Assembly (NCBI GenBank): GCA_004565275.1
Contig: SDOX01000001.1
Location: forward strand, 248,001-312,000
Direction of reading: 5' to 3'
Origin: Nannochloropsis salina CCMP1776
Lineage: Eukaryota > Sar > Eustigmatophyceae > Eustigmatales > Monodopsidaceae
Length of the DNA stretch: 64,000 bases
Every line of letters begins with the position of its first letter. Position 1 is the stretch's first letter. Below, piece by piece: positions 1 through 12,143 of this stretch. The notes under the pieces were generated by a model, which saw nothing but the letters and a program-made list of their open reading frames with translations, had not been told where the DNA came from and made no database searches. The translations under genes and the position numbers were made by a program.

Positions 1-338
1 GGCGCATCGAGCCATGCACGCCATGTCCCTGAAATGTTTCTTGCGTTGGGTTTCTCAAAACCTTTAATGCTACCGACAGCATTCTCAACAAAGCCCTCAC
101 CTCAAACCGTTTCATACTAAATTAGCATAATCAGTACATAAAAGGTCACATGTATTATCGACCTATTCTTCACACCCTGTATGGCCGTGGCAAGCAACAT
201 ATGCTTCGTCATTCTTTTTCCACACGTCCTAGTCCGGTGCGTATGATTGACAATTTAAACGCAGCAATTGCCATCCCGTTAGTCAACACGCTATTTTGTT
301 ATTCTGTACGTGAAAATCAGCTCTTTTAAATACCCCAT
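1..338. other. non-coding start of window
   Basis: AT-rich sequence with no open frame that looks coding. It may hold the promoter of the small gene that follows. Confidence 0.4.
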
Positions 339-524
339 ATGTCTCGATATCGTCAGGTCACCACAACCGATGCCATGGCTCAGAAGCCGTACGCAACGAT
401 GTTTGGTGGCATGACTATTGGCTACTTTGTCGCGATGTATTTTGAGCGAACTAAGTACAAGAATGAATACATACGGGACGAGCGCCACAGGCCGGGCGTC
501 GGTATTCCTGGTGTCTCAAAGTGA
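339..524 (+). CDS. possible small single-TM protein
   Basis: A 61-residue frame opens with ATG at 339. It has a polar N-terminus, one hydrophobic stretch at about residues 20-36 (TMFGGMTIGYFVAMYF), then a charged tail rich in Lys, Arg, Glu and Tyr. This layout resembles the small one-helix accessory subunits of mitochondrial respiratory complexes, but I recognise no family. The reverse strand is also open here; the forward product has the more natural composition. The frame may continue through an intron near its end, because possible GT donors lie just before the stop. Function unknown. Confidence 0.4.
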   Translation: MSRYRQVTTTDAMAQKPYATMFGGMTIGYFVAMYFERTKYKNEYIRDERHRPGVGIPGVSK

Positions 525-1638
525 GAGTCCTTTCAGCGAGAGTGGGCATATTGTACGCTCAGCTTGTACACCATCGTTCGGAGAATTGAACTTTACCTCT
601 GGTCTACTACTTTCTGCAGCCAACATTCCCGGAGGTGTACTATCTTTCAGCAGCGGAAGAAGACGCAGTCCTAATTGGAGTTGAATGATAAGACAAGCTT
701 AACAACGACGGCCCGAGATTTCACTTGATGAAAGAAATTTAGCCAGGTATCATGAAACTTTTCAAAACGTATCAATTGTGCACCTCGGGTTTTGGAAGAT
801 GGGGGTCTAAGCCGTTCCGTCACTTCTCTTTTTCTTGACCAGTATCGAACCTCCTGAATTCGATCTTTTTTCGTTGTTTGTTTCCTCGCAGCTCATAAGG
901 GGGGGAGGGAGGGAGGGAGGGAGGGGCACGAAGTCAAGCACGGTCCGTCATTTCATTTCTTCATTGATTTGTGTTAAATCGAGTACAATGTATTATCATT
1001 TTCCTCTAATGTGAGAGAAAGCTGTTCAAAACTTTGACCGAACCGGCTGCGGATACGTCACAGAGCAAGACGCTCTAGTGCTTCGAAGTCCTTCGCGTGG
1101 GGAAAGTTTTTTCCTTTCGTAGCGTTCATTCTTTAAAAAAAGTCGAGACGAAAACATGATCAGAAAGTCATGAGCCGGTACACGGAAATGCAAGAATGCC
1201 TACAATTCATGTCCAATATTCGACCTTAAGGAGGTTGGCCCATGCTACAGCCCGAATTGCATGTACCCCGTGGGTTTTTGGAGTATTTGGAAAGCCCTGT
1301 GATCACATAAATGATCTATCGCGCTGTAAAGTAAGCACCGGGATGAAAAGAGAGAGGAAGCACGAAAAGAAATGCCCCGTCGAAATGTTCTGCGTGGCCA
1401 GCGCGCGCGAGGTACACAAATGGAACCCCCCCGAGAAGGATCAGGAATCCGCGACGTGGCGTTCGGAAACACTGAGGTGGTGGCAGCCGGGGGTTCCGGG
1501 TGCTGGAGTGAGCAGGTGCTTGTTGGAAAAGCAATTATTGGCGGGTATCTCACGCATTTCATTACCTTTACCATATTCATTAGGTGTGCTGAACTGGATT
1601 TTCGCCAGAGTAGGTGTATTCGACGTTGTCCAATCAGC
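525..1638. other. intergenic / promoter region of ABC1K gene 1
   Basis: No convincing gene is present. A G-rich run of GGGA units at about 899-926 could form a G-quadruplex. An open frame runs into the next gene from 1372, but its N-terminal part has no features and lies before the probable signal peptide, so I treat it as leader. Confidence 0.4.
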
Positions 1639-4600
1639 ATGGCACGAACAGGTTTCCCTGTGCGCAGTCGGCGGCGGAGGCAGCGGACTTCGACCGTCGT
1701 TACATTACGAGCTTTAATTCCTCTGTTGTGGCTGAGTGCAGAGATGGTTATGGCTTTTGTGGGTCCCTCGATCTCGGTCTCCCCTCTTGCACGGGCAGCT
1801 CCTCGGAGAGCGGTAGAAATGATGGCCATCCCCCCCTCAAACCAGGCGCCCCGCAAACCGCCAGGAAGTTTCGTGGGCCGAATTTTACGACGAGTACTTG
1901 GGACTGTGGGCGGCGTAGTTGGTCTATCGGTGGCCCCTCTACCGCGTGAGAAAGTTGAGGAAGTGCTGTCCAACCCGGAAGCGGCCTTCCAGCAATTGGC
2001 GGAGGTGGACGTGAGCGCCACGATGCGCGAGACGGCTGATGATTTGAGGAGGTCACTTGAATCGATTGATCTCTCGTCTCCCTCAGGGATTGCGAGCCTA
2101 GACTATGAATCAACCATGAAGATGCTTGCATCCAGGGCAAGCAGCTTTACATCATCCGTGCAAGAATCAGTCGAACATATAGGGGAGGTGGATCTCGCGT
2201 CCCTTATGGAGCTTGTGAAAGCGGGGAACTTCCTAGAGGCCGTGACCCGAGCCACGGGGGCAGATGCCGTCGCGACAAGTGAAGTGTTGCAGGGCAAAGG
2301 GGCCGAGTGGTTCGCGGCGTTGGACGGGCGAGTTGAGGAGGCAGCGAATGGCCTTGGTGACATGCTGGGGGGTGCCAACGGAGTGCTCCCGGAGGGTCTT
2401 GCCGCTCAGGACATGACGCGATCCGTAGCTTTTTTCCTTAAGCAAGCGGCCGTCAACCCGGCGCTGCGCATGCAGACGGAGGAAACCTTGGCCGGCGTGC
2501 TTGTCGCCGGCCTGGGACTGGCTTCGGCCAGAGCCCTCTTTGACGCCAGGTCGAGTCTGGGGGCCTCCATGACGGGCCCGCCCGCCGTGTACGACCCGGC
2601 GCTCATTGACGCTTACTTCGGCGCCCGGCCCCGCAAAGTCCTGAACCGCCTGGTCAGCGGTCTTACCAGTGCGAGCAGCTTCCTCTCGGGTCTGCTCGTG
2701 GACTATGTGATGGGGACAGGGGAGGAGAAGGCCCCAGAGCGGGCGAAGCAGTTGACGGCCCTCATCACGGAGCTGGGGCCTGTCTTTATCAAGGTCGCGC
2801 AACTCATATCTGTCCGTCCTGACATCGTCGGGCCTGTGTACCTGAAAGAACTCCAGTCCCTGCAGGACCAAGTACGGCCTTTCTCTTCCCGCGAGGCCCA
2901 GAAGATCATCGCCGCCAACCTGCCCAAGGGGGTCGCTTTGAAGGACGTGTATAAGAATCCTGACACGGATTTCTATGAGCCCGTGGCGGCAGCAAGCCTG
3001 GGGCAGGTGTACCGGGCGGAGCTTGTGGACGGGAAGGTGGTGGCGGTGAAGGTGCAGCGCCCGAACATGCTGGAGACCATCACCTTGGACCTTTATACCA
3101 TTCGGTTGCTCTGCAACGTGGGCAAGACCATTCCCCGCTTTCAAGCCAGCTGTACAAGTTTCATCGAGGTTCTGAACAACTGGGGAGGCAGATTTCAGCA
3201 GGAGATAGATTACGTACAGGAGAAGAAGAATACCCGGAAGTTCGCTAAAGCCATGGGGGCTTTCCCGCTCGTGAAAGACGCCGTTGTGGTGCCGGAGGTG
3301 TATGAGACCATCTCCTCGAGGGACGTGCTGGTCACGGAATGGATCGAGGGGCGGAAGATCCAGTCTTTCGACAAAAGCGACCCGAATGACAAGGAAAAGC
3401 TGGAGAAGATCCTGGCGGTGATGTTAAACAGCTACCTGGTCCAACTCCTGGACACCGGCATCTTGCACGCGGTGAGTCGCTTGGCTGGAAATGCTGGAGG
3501 GACTCATATGCCTTTACAAAATCTCGTTGCCGGCGTGTCGTGTTGAGACGCCGATTCGTCAGGCCAGGACCCTATCTCAACCCCTCTCTTCTACAATCCT
3601 CCCTCCAGGACCCCCATGCAGGGAATTTCCTCGTCACTCCGGATGGACGTCTGGCCATCCTCGACCATGGCTTGGTCACCGAGATCGACGCGGACCGACG
3701 ACTTGCTCTCATAGAATACGTGGCGCATTTAACGGCGCAAGACTGGGAGGTAGGTGGAGTTACCTTCTGCCCTTGGGCTTTTTGTGTCACTCGTATGCTG
3801 AGAAGAACGGGCGATTTTAGTCTTGCGAGACTCGAATGGAGAGATTTGTCATTTCATGAGATCGAACCTCTCTAAGATGTCAATTGATTTAAATTCATTC
3901 AAACGTCTGCCTCCAGGCTACTGTATGCGATCTTGTCCGTCTGGGGTTCATACCACAAGAAATTGCGGACGATAAAAAGAAGCTAGGCATTGTCGCTCCG
4001 ATATTGGGCTCGGTATTGGAGCAGTTGAGCAACGGTGGAGGCGCCAAGGCGGTGAATGTGGACGAGATCGGCGACCAGGTCGAGTCCCTTGCTGAGCAGT
4101 ACCCGCTGACTATTCCCCCCTGGTACGTCTTTTCCAGAAGTCTGCTTCAACACTTATGGTCGCTCGTATGTCCCTGACTGTGCAAACAAATGAATTCATC
4201 GCGCATGAAGTCAAAATGTCTCTCTTGACGGAAGAGAGGTGCTTTTACAGTCATACGAGTCTGGGTTGATTAACTCATGCGGCACGATGCTGTCTCCCTC
4301 TAATCTCTCTCTACATCCTTTAGGTTTGGACTGATTGTGCGCGCATTTAGCGCCATAGAAGGCTTGGGGCTGGGCATTTCTCCCACTTACTCCATCGTCA
4401 ACCAATGCTTTCCTTTCCTGGCTAGACGCCTTCTGACGGACGACTCACCTCGCATCCGTGCCGCCCTAAAATCGTTTTTGTACGGGAGCGACAGTCAGCT
4501 GAAAGTAGAGCGTGTCAACGACATGATAGAGGGATACCGAAATTTTACAAATTCGTTCGACGATATGGCTGTGACGGTAGGGGGGTCCCCGATTGTGTCC

Positions 4601-5392
4601 TCGTCCACTGCCCCCTCTTTCGCCGCTACCTCCTTGCCCAGTCGTGAGCGGCTCATGGCTCTCGGCAGCAGCGGCAGTGGAAAAGGAGGGAAAGTATACC
4701 TGGAATTCGATAAGCCCACCATGGAGGTTCTTCAAATCCTTTTTCATAAGGATGGCAATTTCGTCCAAGAGCTGGTCACAGACGAGTTGGTCCGGATGGC
4801 GGACGCTGTTATCAAGGAAGTGACTGGCTTGGCGGCTCGTCGTGCTAAGACGACCCCCTTAGCCCTTTCCAGCAATTTTCGCCGTCTTCCTGGGCCACTG
4901 GGAAATCTTGCGCTTGTCCCTTTTATCCCCATTATCTCCTTGTTAGGCCTTTTCACAGCGCTAGCAGAGCGGGCTGAAACGCTCTCGCAATTAACAGAAG
5001 AGGACAGAGAAAGTCTGAAGACACTGCGCTTACTTTTGGGTGCTGTGAGCGTACAAGCGCCCCTAGACGAGACAAGGAGTGGCAATGGCATGAATAGAAG
5101 CCCATTTCCCTTCCCCTTCCCTCCTTCGCCACCGTTCCTGTTCCCCTTTCCCGGTCGCGGCAGTGGCAGCAACAACAATTTTCCATTCTCTTTCCCGCCT
5201 CCCTTACCACCATTCGGCCCTTCCGCTAACAGCATCGCATTTATCGAAACAGCTCTGGGAGTGTCGCGTCAGGTCCTCCCCGAAATCGCGCCTGGCATGG
5301 CTGCTATAGGTCGTCGATTCTTGGCCCAGTTAACTGGTCGGGTATTGAATAGACTAGCAGATGAGTTGGAGGGACAAGGAAATAGACTGTAG
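1639..5392 (+). CDS. ABC1/UbiB-family atypical kinase (ABC1K), plastid-targeted, 4 exons
   Basis: Exons are 1639-3471, 3609-3749, 3917-4122 and 4324-5392, all with GT-AG introns, giving about 1082 residues. The chosen ATG at 1639 starts a basic segment, a hydrophobic core and the cleavage site VMA-FVGP, a heterokont plastid presequence. The kinase core shows the ABC1 landmarks: the KxGQ position reads KVAQ (K385), then the Ala-rich loop AAASLGQVY, the VAVK lysine (about K471), EIDYVQE and HADPHAGNF. The usual DFG reads DHG with Asp kept. Family members, many plastoglobule-bound in plants, act in quinone and tocopherol metabolism and stress response. The N-terminal 300 residues are unassigned and helical. 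The C-terminal part (exon 4) contains a hydrophobic helix and an odd Pro/Phe-rich stretch (about 5101-5220). The frame upstream to 1372 is open, so an earlier start is possible. The family call is firm; the substrate is unknown. Confidence 0.88.
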
Positions 5393-5653
5393 ACATGCAA
5401 CTGCAATAAAGAAGCATTGCGTATACGTGGAAGTTGAAGAATAATAGGAATGTAAGCTTTTCAGCAGCGATACCGCATGTATGATACGGAGAAGCACACG
5501 AGAAGGCGAAAAATCATGTGAAGGGATTTTTGTGTGAAAGGACCAGTTAAAATTCTGATAAACATGAATGTTTTGTTTTAATTGATAAGTCTCAGGCGCT
5601 GGATAATTCTTTCCAATCAAGCCAGGGATATCTTTAATCCGGAAGTCTTTCTT

Positions 5654-7496
5654 TCAAGCAGTTGCGATTCTCAACTCTATGTCAGCAGGCGGAAGTAACC
5701 CTATAGAACGTAGATTGTTTACAATATTGAATAAAGCATCTTCTACCATGCGACGGTAACACGGCCACAAAGTGCTTCTCCGATTAAAGGCATTTGTCGC
5801 AAATGAAGACATTTGAGAAGGCTTTGTCCACAATTCACTAAGCAGAAGCTGCGCCAAACGGGAACATTCGACGAGCATATCAAGTAAGAATCCTATAATG
5901 TGCGCAATCACCGACAGAATACCAATTATATAGAGGATGAGAGTAGGGAGCAGGTCTACAGAGTAGTAGAGCGGCAAGAATACCACGGCAGTAAGAAAAG
6001 CTACATGTGCAGATTGCAATAGTTGTTTGCCTCGGCCGGTCAATAACAAGCAGGCTGGCGGTGCAGCCATAAGGCCGTAAAGTAATTTTGTCATTCCCCT
6101 CCCAAAATACCACATGCCATATGCATAAGGAGCATCGGTATCATGAGAAGGTGATCCAACTAAGCCGTGCACGCCTGCAAGGATCAGCATACCAGTCGTG
6201 ATATTTCCGAGTAGGCGAGACGTGATGTCGTCCTCCGGCGCGTATCCCGGGCCATCTAGCAAACGACGGAGCCATCGACTAATCCATGATTGATCGTTTG
6301 TGTGATTAGGAGTACTGACCAGTCCTATAGAGGCGTTCATGTCCAGGGACGGGATCTGGCCTCCGTTCAAGACTTTCTTGACTTCCTCGACTTGTATGCC
6401 GACATCGGCTAGATCCTGGGAAACGGGGCCGCGCGACTCCAGCACTTCCCTGACAAAGGCTGGGGACTCTTGCTGTGAAATCCATTTCAGGTATTCTGTC
6501 ACCCCCACTAACCGACGTTTTCGTTGAATGTCGTTAAATCTTTCCAAAGTGCCAAACACGCCATAATGCACGTCTCGACAGTGATTATGGGCGTCATCTC
6601 CGCAGTCCTCAATACAAGCCGCACAAAATCCACACCCACATCTCGGACACGTCAAAGCAAAACAACCATCGAAATCTAGGAACGCCCGACGGCAACCTTT
6701 CCGCGGGCACTTCAAGGTCAGAATTTCCTCCGCGATGTGTTGCCGACAAGTGCTCATTTTCAAATCGAAAGGTTGAGATGTGGATCCCTCCCACAGAGAA
6801 GGAGCTGCTGGTGGTTCACTCTTCGGCAAGTGAGATCGCTGCCTACGGCCCACACTTCCACGATAGGGAGAAAGAGGTGCTTCCCCCGAAACAGCCCTCT
6901 CTGCCAAAAGGACAGTGGCCAACAAGCCTTCGAGGCGCTGCACATATTTTCGTTGGGTGCCTGGGTCGAGAAGATTCACGAGATCATCATAACTCCAAGG
7001 TTCTGCAGAACAAGCTTGGTTGGTGATTGTGTCTATGGCCGGGCAGGTCACACAGCCTCCGCTACGGCGAATGGTGACAGGCTCCAAGTTGCAGATAAAG
7101 CCCTAAAAACTTAAAAAAATTAACATCAGGGTTGCTCAATTTTGCCTATTCTATGCTGAGTGTTGACATGTGCACGCAGTTTTATCATGAAGAACAAACG
7201 ATACCATTTCATACGATATCTCTTCGCATTTGCATCTGTTTCCGGAGACCCCTCGATTTTATTACCTGAAGGCATCCACGGCATACGAAGTGATTCTGCG
7301 AGCATATTACCCCGTCACGTTCTAGATCAAAACAAATGACACATGGATTGCCTGCGGGACTGAGAACAATAGGTACTGGCGAACGGGGCGTGGTCTTGGA
7401 CGGACTTTGTATCGCAGTTTGTGAATCACGTACAGGCGGTACGGTAGTCGATGCGTTTGTGGCAAATGCAATGGGGGAAATGAGAGGTTGGACCAT
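5654..7496 (-). CDS. RING plus RCAT/IBR-like membrane protein, probable E3 ubiquitin ligase
   Basis: Two exons: 7496-7266, then 7102-5654 (intron 7265-7103, GT-AG), about 559 residues. The first exon carries CVIC, then SQNHFVCRGC; the second supplies GGCVTC, together a RING-type cross-brace split by the intron. Near residues 200-250 a second cluster, CPRKGC, DGCFALTCPRCGCGFC and a final C-H-C group, matches the RCAT (RING2) module of RBR ligases, including a Cys in the catalytic 'GC' position. Several hydrophobic helices follow (about residues 380-490), so the protein is probably membrane-anchored, as are RNF19-type ligases. I see no separate IBR domain between RING and RCAT. The open frame extends to a GTG at 7553 with no ATG, so the start is ATG 7496 unless another 5' exon exists. 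Activity is inferred from motifs only. Confidence 0.65.
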
Positions 7497-8302
7497 CTTA
7501 TTTCGGCGTACACTCGATCTTGCTATGACTTTAATGCCTCTGTGTTGCGCCACAGCAATCGAAGGAAAGCGACGTGGGGTCCCTCGGGGAGCTGCTGTGC
7601 GTTCCTGTGTTTACAATTGGAATGTGTGCGGGTTACCTTACTGGCGTGTAAAAATAGTCATAAATCCAGGGAAACAAGCAAGAGCTTGCATTTGTCCATT
7701 CTCAAACAGCGTCGATATGTAGACGGCATGGGGGCGAATTGTCCAGAGCCGAAGAACGTGCCCGGCTCCCAGGTCCAAGCCCGTGGAAGAAAAGAAACGT
7801 TCGGCCAGCCGTTAAGAAACGGATGAAGCGTGGAAATGATAGACCTCCGTGGGAGGAGAGCCCCTTTCTACACATGGCTGCTTTCCATGAATGTTCACCT
7901 ATCCCTAATTATTACTATTTCTTACAGGATACGATTGCATGTGCACAGTCACGCGGGGATCGGTGTGTGATCAACGAACAAAATCCTCGAGATAGTGCAT
8001 AATCAAACCAAAGCTACGAACAAGGCATATCAGCTACATTTGGCATGAGGGGTGGGTACCTCGAGGCAAGCGAAGTGCAAGTAAGTGCATCCCATCTTCT
8101 ACCAACAATTTCTCAGAGCTTTTCACCGGCAGAATTGCATGAGCAGAATGAAACTTCCTATGGCGTCTATCGGTTCAAGGTATGTTTCAAGGAAGAAGAC
8201 GAATGAGCCGGGGGTTGGTGATGGATTAGTTGTGTTAAATTTGTACTATTATAGTCCATGGGAGGATGTTTGACGACATCATGACAACTTAATCATTCTC
8301 TA
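7497..8302. other. divergent intergenic region
   Basis: Lies between the RING/RCAT gene (-) and the DHHC gene (+) and probably contains both promoters. I see no convincing gene or RNA. Confidence 0.4.
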
Positions 8303-8362
8303 ATGGACAGCCTAATGGCGACTTTCGCAGCTTGCTTGTTCACACGGCGCCAGACTGTATGA
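8303..8362 (+). promoter_or_regulatory. upstream ORF overlapping the DHHC start (ATGA)
   Basis: A 19-codon frame starts with ATG at 8303 (a second in-frame ATG at 8315) and ends with TGA at 8360-8362. That stop overlaps the probable DHHC start codon at 8359 as ATGA. If both lie on the mRNA, the uORF would dampen translation or feed reinitiation. It could be chance. Confidence 0.35.
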
Positions 8363-9732
8363 GCTCCATTGCGGCAGTCCTTCGCAGACCCGTCTTGTTC
8401 ACGGTGCGGCAGATTGCAACAGATGCACCTGGACCAGAAGTGGTCATGGAAGAAGGAAGTGATCCCGTGGGTCCACAAGACCAGATTCATAATCTCAGTG
8501 GTCAAGACCATTACCAGCGCGTTCACGGAGTATGGTGGCGGGTGGAATGGCATAATAAGGAGGGTTGGTTGCAAGGGCAGGATTCCTTAACAGGTCAACC
8601 ATGGCCGTGTCTGCACTCTGTTACGTCGTATCGTCTTTTTGAAGCTTGGCGAGGAGCTCACACCTTTTGGTGTCGAGGTCGGGTCATGCTGGGTCCAGAT
8701 TCGAAGGCATTCATATGCAGTAACGTCCTTATTTTACTTCCCGCGCTTACTTTCCTTATCTGGATCGCACCTTCCCTCCCCACTCTAATCGCTAGATTTG
8801 TGGTGGAAGTTCTTGCTGGATGCCTTATTATGAGCTCCATGTATTTCCTCTGGCGAACTGCCTTGTCGGATCCCGGGATCATCCCCGCGCTCCCAGCACA
8901 CGTCCGGCCGGCGCCACCCACCAGTCCGACGCACGATGTTGCCCCTCTTCCTTGTCCTGTAGAGGTATCGACGATGACGAGAGACCTAAGAGAAGGGCAA
9001 GAAAGAGATTTGAGAAGCAGAGAGGGGCAGCTCCACGGTTGGCGGTACTGCGAAACCTGCAACGTGTACAGGCCCCCGCGGGCGAAACATTGCCGCTCTT
9101 GCAACTGTTGCGTCGAGCGGATGGACCATCATTGCATCTGGGTGGGCACCTGCGTCGCCAAGAGAAATTATCGAAGCTTCGTTCTCTTCGTCCTGACCAC
9201 CACTGTTCTCAGCGTCTTCGTCTTCGCCACATGCCTAGCTGTCGTCGTTCGTCATTTGTTGCATTCTCCGGAGCCAGTGCAGGCACTCTGGATGGTTGCC
9301 GGGGAGTTTCCCGCCGCTGCCGGGGTGGGAGTCTTCACTTTCGTCATGTCTTGGTCCCTGGCCTCCCTTTGCTCCTATCACATTTACCTCATTGCCACCG
9401 CACAAACAACGAACGAGGCGCTTCGACGCCCCTCGCGTGGGAGGGAAAACGAGTTCAATCAAGGCTTTTGGCAGAATTGTGTGAATGTGTGGACCGAGGA
9501 CGTAGGAGGATCGCGCTTGCCAGCCACTTTCCATAGGAAAGTGTGCGTGGAAGCCTGGCACAAGCGTGGGGCTCGCTCGGGGTGGGAGTGCCCGGAGTCA
9601 TGCAAGGAGACGAAGGAAAGAGGAGGAAGCGGGGAGGAAGGGAGGCAAGATCTACAAGGACAAAACGACGAAGGCTTTTCTGGCGACGGAGACAGGTGCC
9701 ATCTCTTGTCAACAGAAGATGTTGGCAGTTAA
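8359..9732 (+). CDS. DHHC-type protein S-acyltransferase (palmitoyltransferase)
   Basis: One exon, about 457 residues from ATG 8359. Two hydrophobic helices (NVLILLPALTFLIWI and the segment after LPTLIARF) precede SDPGIIP, the usual DPG motif. The Cys-rich zinc domain follows, with CETCNVYRPPRAKHC, then CVERMDHHC, the catalytic DHHC. Two more helices (LFVLTTTVLSVFVFATCLAV and VGVFTFVMSWSLASLCSYHI) complete the four-TM layout. The TTxE motif reads TTNE, and the family's 'GFWQN' C-terminal signature is present. The enzyme attaches palmitate to Cys residues of membrane proteins, usually at Golgi or plasma membrane. The charged tail after about residue 390 shows no domain. The frame is open upstream to 8332 (non-ATG), so a 5' exon cannot be excluded. 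Confidence 0.9.
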   Translation: MSSIAAVLRRPVLFTVRQIATDAPGPEVVMEEGSDPVGPQDQIHNLSGQDHYQRVHGVWWRVEWHNKEGWLQGQDSLTGQPWPCLHSVTSYRLFEAWRGAHTFWCRGRVMLGPDSKAFICSNVLILLPALTFLIWIAPSLPTLIARFVVEVLAGCLIMSSMYFLWRTALSDPGIIPALPAHVRPAPPTSPTHDVAPLPCPVEVSTMTRDLREGQERDLRSREGQLHGWRYCETCNVYRPPRAKHCRSCNCCVERMDHHCIWVGTCVAKRNYRSFVLFVLTTTVLSVFVFATCLAVVVRHLLHSPEPVQALWMVAGEFPAAAGVGVFTFVMSWSLASLCSYHIYLIATAQTTNEALRRPSRGRENEFNQGFWQNCVNVWTEDVGGSRLPATFHRKVCVEAWHKRGARSGWECPESCKETKERGGSGEEGRQDLQGQNDEGFSGDGDRCHLLSTEDVGS

Positions 9733-10074
9733 GGTCGAGCGAACGGTGAATCCTATGTGAAAAATCAATGTAAAATACTCTATAAAGCTTCCTTTGATAT
9801 CCCCTTGGGCCAAAGACTGGTATATTGCTTTCCAAGGCAAAAATCACAAGCCTTTCGACCTCTTTTGTTCCCAGTCCAAGGCGATATTGCTGACTGCACA
9901 TCTCTGTACAGGATTCCTCTGTACAAACTTCAAGAATTCACCTCACACATAACGGACAGATGTATTCGACGGTTCAAATCATTCCCGGAACTCCTCAGTA
10001 CGGATGCTTTTTCTTCCATGGATCGAACAAAAATCCCACGATGAGGCGGGAAAGAGCCTCATATAGGTGATACG
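9733..10074. other. convergent intergenic region
   Basis: Separates the 3' ends of the DHHC gene (+) and the sugar transporter (-). No gene seen. Confidence 0.4.
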
Positions 10075-12143
10075 TTAAACCTCTCCTTCACCTAGATCGA
10101 CTGATTCGACCTTGCTTTCTTCTCCCATCGGAGCGGTTGTAGCCTTCTCTTCCATCCTGCCCACTCCGTACCTGGCAAGCGAAGGCGGTGCCAGTAGATG
10201 GTGCTTGGCCGACGTCGCCGTCGTCCCGCTGGCGTCCGAGAGCCCCATGGACGCGACTCCGTCTTGCTGCTTCTCCACGGGCAGGAGCTGTTCGATGAAG
10301 GTCTGAGTGACGCTACTTCTTGTCCCCAGGGTCTTGGCGGGCCTCGCTGGCGTGTTCTGCGGCTGTGCGAGTTGCTGCTGTCCTCCGTGCTGGGTGTTAG
10401 GCCCCTGGAGGACGTGGCGGTGGAACCAGGACAAGAGCCCCTCGGTCCCGACCATGCCACTGCCCCATCGACTGGTGGAGGCAAAGGACTGAAACTGGGC
10501 TCCGATCATCTCCAATGCCAGCCCCTTGGTCTCCGGTAACAGCATGTACACAAACAACCAGGCCGCCATCGCCACCCCCAGGAACAAGCCGAAGGTCGCG
10601 CTGGTCCCGATCGACTCCCGCACCGGGTCGAAAGCGAAAGTCACCAGCAAATTGGAGCCAAAGTTTGCCATCACCGCCAGACCTACGGTCTCTCCTCGCA
10701 CCTCGGTGGGGTATATCTCCGAGACCAAGATCCAGCTCACGGGCCCGAAGCCCACCTGATAGCCGGCGATGTACAGGAACATGGCTGCGATCAGCACGCC
10801 GTCCAGAGCCTGCCCTTTGGCGCCTGGTTCCTTCTCCACGGCGAACATGGCCGACAGAAGGGCGAGGGCAAGGACCATGACCCCGATCCCCAGCAGGAGC
10901 AGCGTGCGGCGTCCCCGTCGGTCGACGGTGAGGACGGCCCCCATGGTGGCGACCAGCTTGAAGACGCCCACCAAGAGGGTGGCGGAGTCGGCCAGGCCGA
11001 AATCTCGCAAAATCTCGTTGCTGAAGTACAAGACGGAGGGCTGCCCGCTGACCTGTTGGAAGGTGACCACCCCGAGCCCGACTATCAACGGTCGGCGATA
11101 GCGGCTATTTCGAAGCACTTGTAGGACCGTCGTCTTCTTCCTCTTCTTCCCTTTCCACGCATCTTTCGTGCCCTCCCCGCCGTCAAAGACAAGGCTGTGG
11201 TGCGTGCTCTTCGCGCCCTCGCTCTTGTCCCCGCCACTGCCCCGCATGCCCCCCCCATCCCCTAGGACCCGGGCATCCCCATCCATCCCGTCGCCGCCCG
11301 CCGAGTCCGCCTCCGTCCACTCCTCCTCATTCTGCATGCTCGCCTTGATCTCCTCCATCGCCAGACCGACACCCCCCTTCATAAAAAACCGCAAGCTGTT
11401 TTCCGCCTCCTCCAGTCTTCCCTGAAGCGCCAACCACCTCGCCGACGAGGGCAGTCGGGACATGCCCAGCCCCATCGCCGCACCCAAGGGGATGGACATG
11501 AAAAAGGGCCAGCGCCAGCCCCCCTCCATGTCTTTGAAGACAAAACCCGCCACCTGGGAGAGCAGGATGCCGAGCACAATCATGCCCTCCTTCAGCGCCA
11601 CCATGAAGCCTCGGATCCCAGGGGGGCTCATCTCCGCCAGATAGGCAGGGGCTGCGTGCATTGCAAAGGCGATCCCTCCACCGTATACCCATCGTCCCAA
11701 TAGGCATACCACCAGCCCGGCATCGCTCGACAAAAAACTTGAGGCGAATTCGAAGCCTCCTCCCACCATGTAGAGGAGCGCCGCAAGCAGCAGTTCGCGG
11801 CGCCGACCCATCGAGCCCTCTACCTGCAGCACCACCATTGTCCCCAGTAGGGCACCTCCTACCGCAGAGGCCGTGAAAAACCCTCGCAGGACAGAGGAGC
11901 TTTCGATCCGCTCGCCCCACGCGACGCCTGCTTTGTCTGACTGAAGCTGTGTCAAGACATAGGCCGTCGCACCTGACAGCACGGGGTATCGAATTCCAAA
12001 TCAAACCATTGTTCATGACGACTCTCTCTTCCTTTCTTTGCTCTCTTACCTATGTCCCAGCCAAAGAGTAATCCGCCTAATGCACAAAAGATGAAGATAG
12101 CGATGACCGCACAAGTGCGCATGCCGGATGTCGATCCTTCCAT
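10075..12143 (-). CDS. MFS sugar transporter (proton/sugar symporter type)
   Basis: Two exons: 12143-12050, then 11972-10075 (intron 77 bases, GT-AG), about 663 residues. The junction restores the classic TM1 motif LLFGWDIGATAY. Sugar-porter signatures are all present: the GRWVYGGGIAFA and YLAEMSPPGIRG stretch, QQVSGQPSVLY in TM7, DRRGRR in the cytoplasmic loop, and PETKG after TM12. QQxxGQPSVLY is typical of the vacuolar/plastidic glucose and xylose-symporter-like branch (VGT and pGlcT relatives). The central cytoplasmic loop is long and rich in Gly, Asp and Ser with basic KGKKRKK, and the C-terminal tail of about 130 residues is Gln- and Ser-rich. The likely role is uptake or vacuolar/plastid movement of hexose; membrane and substrate cannot be told from sequence. 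Confidence 0.9.

Noticed and set aside
1372-1638. N-terminal extension of ABC1K gene 1
   Set aside because: The extension would bury the signal peptide about 90 residues inside the protein, which does not fit a bipartite plastid presequence.
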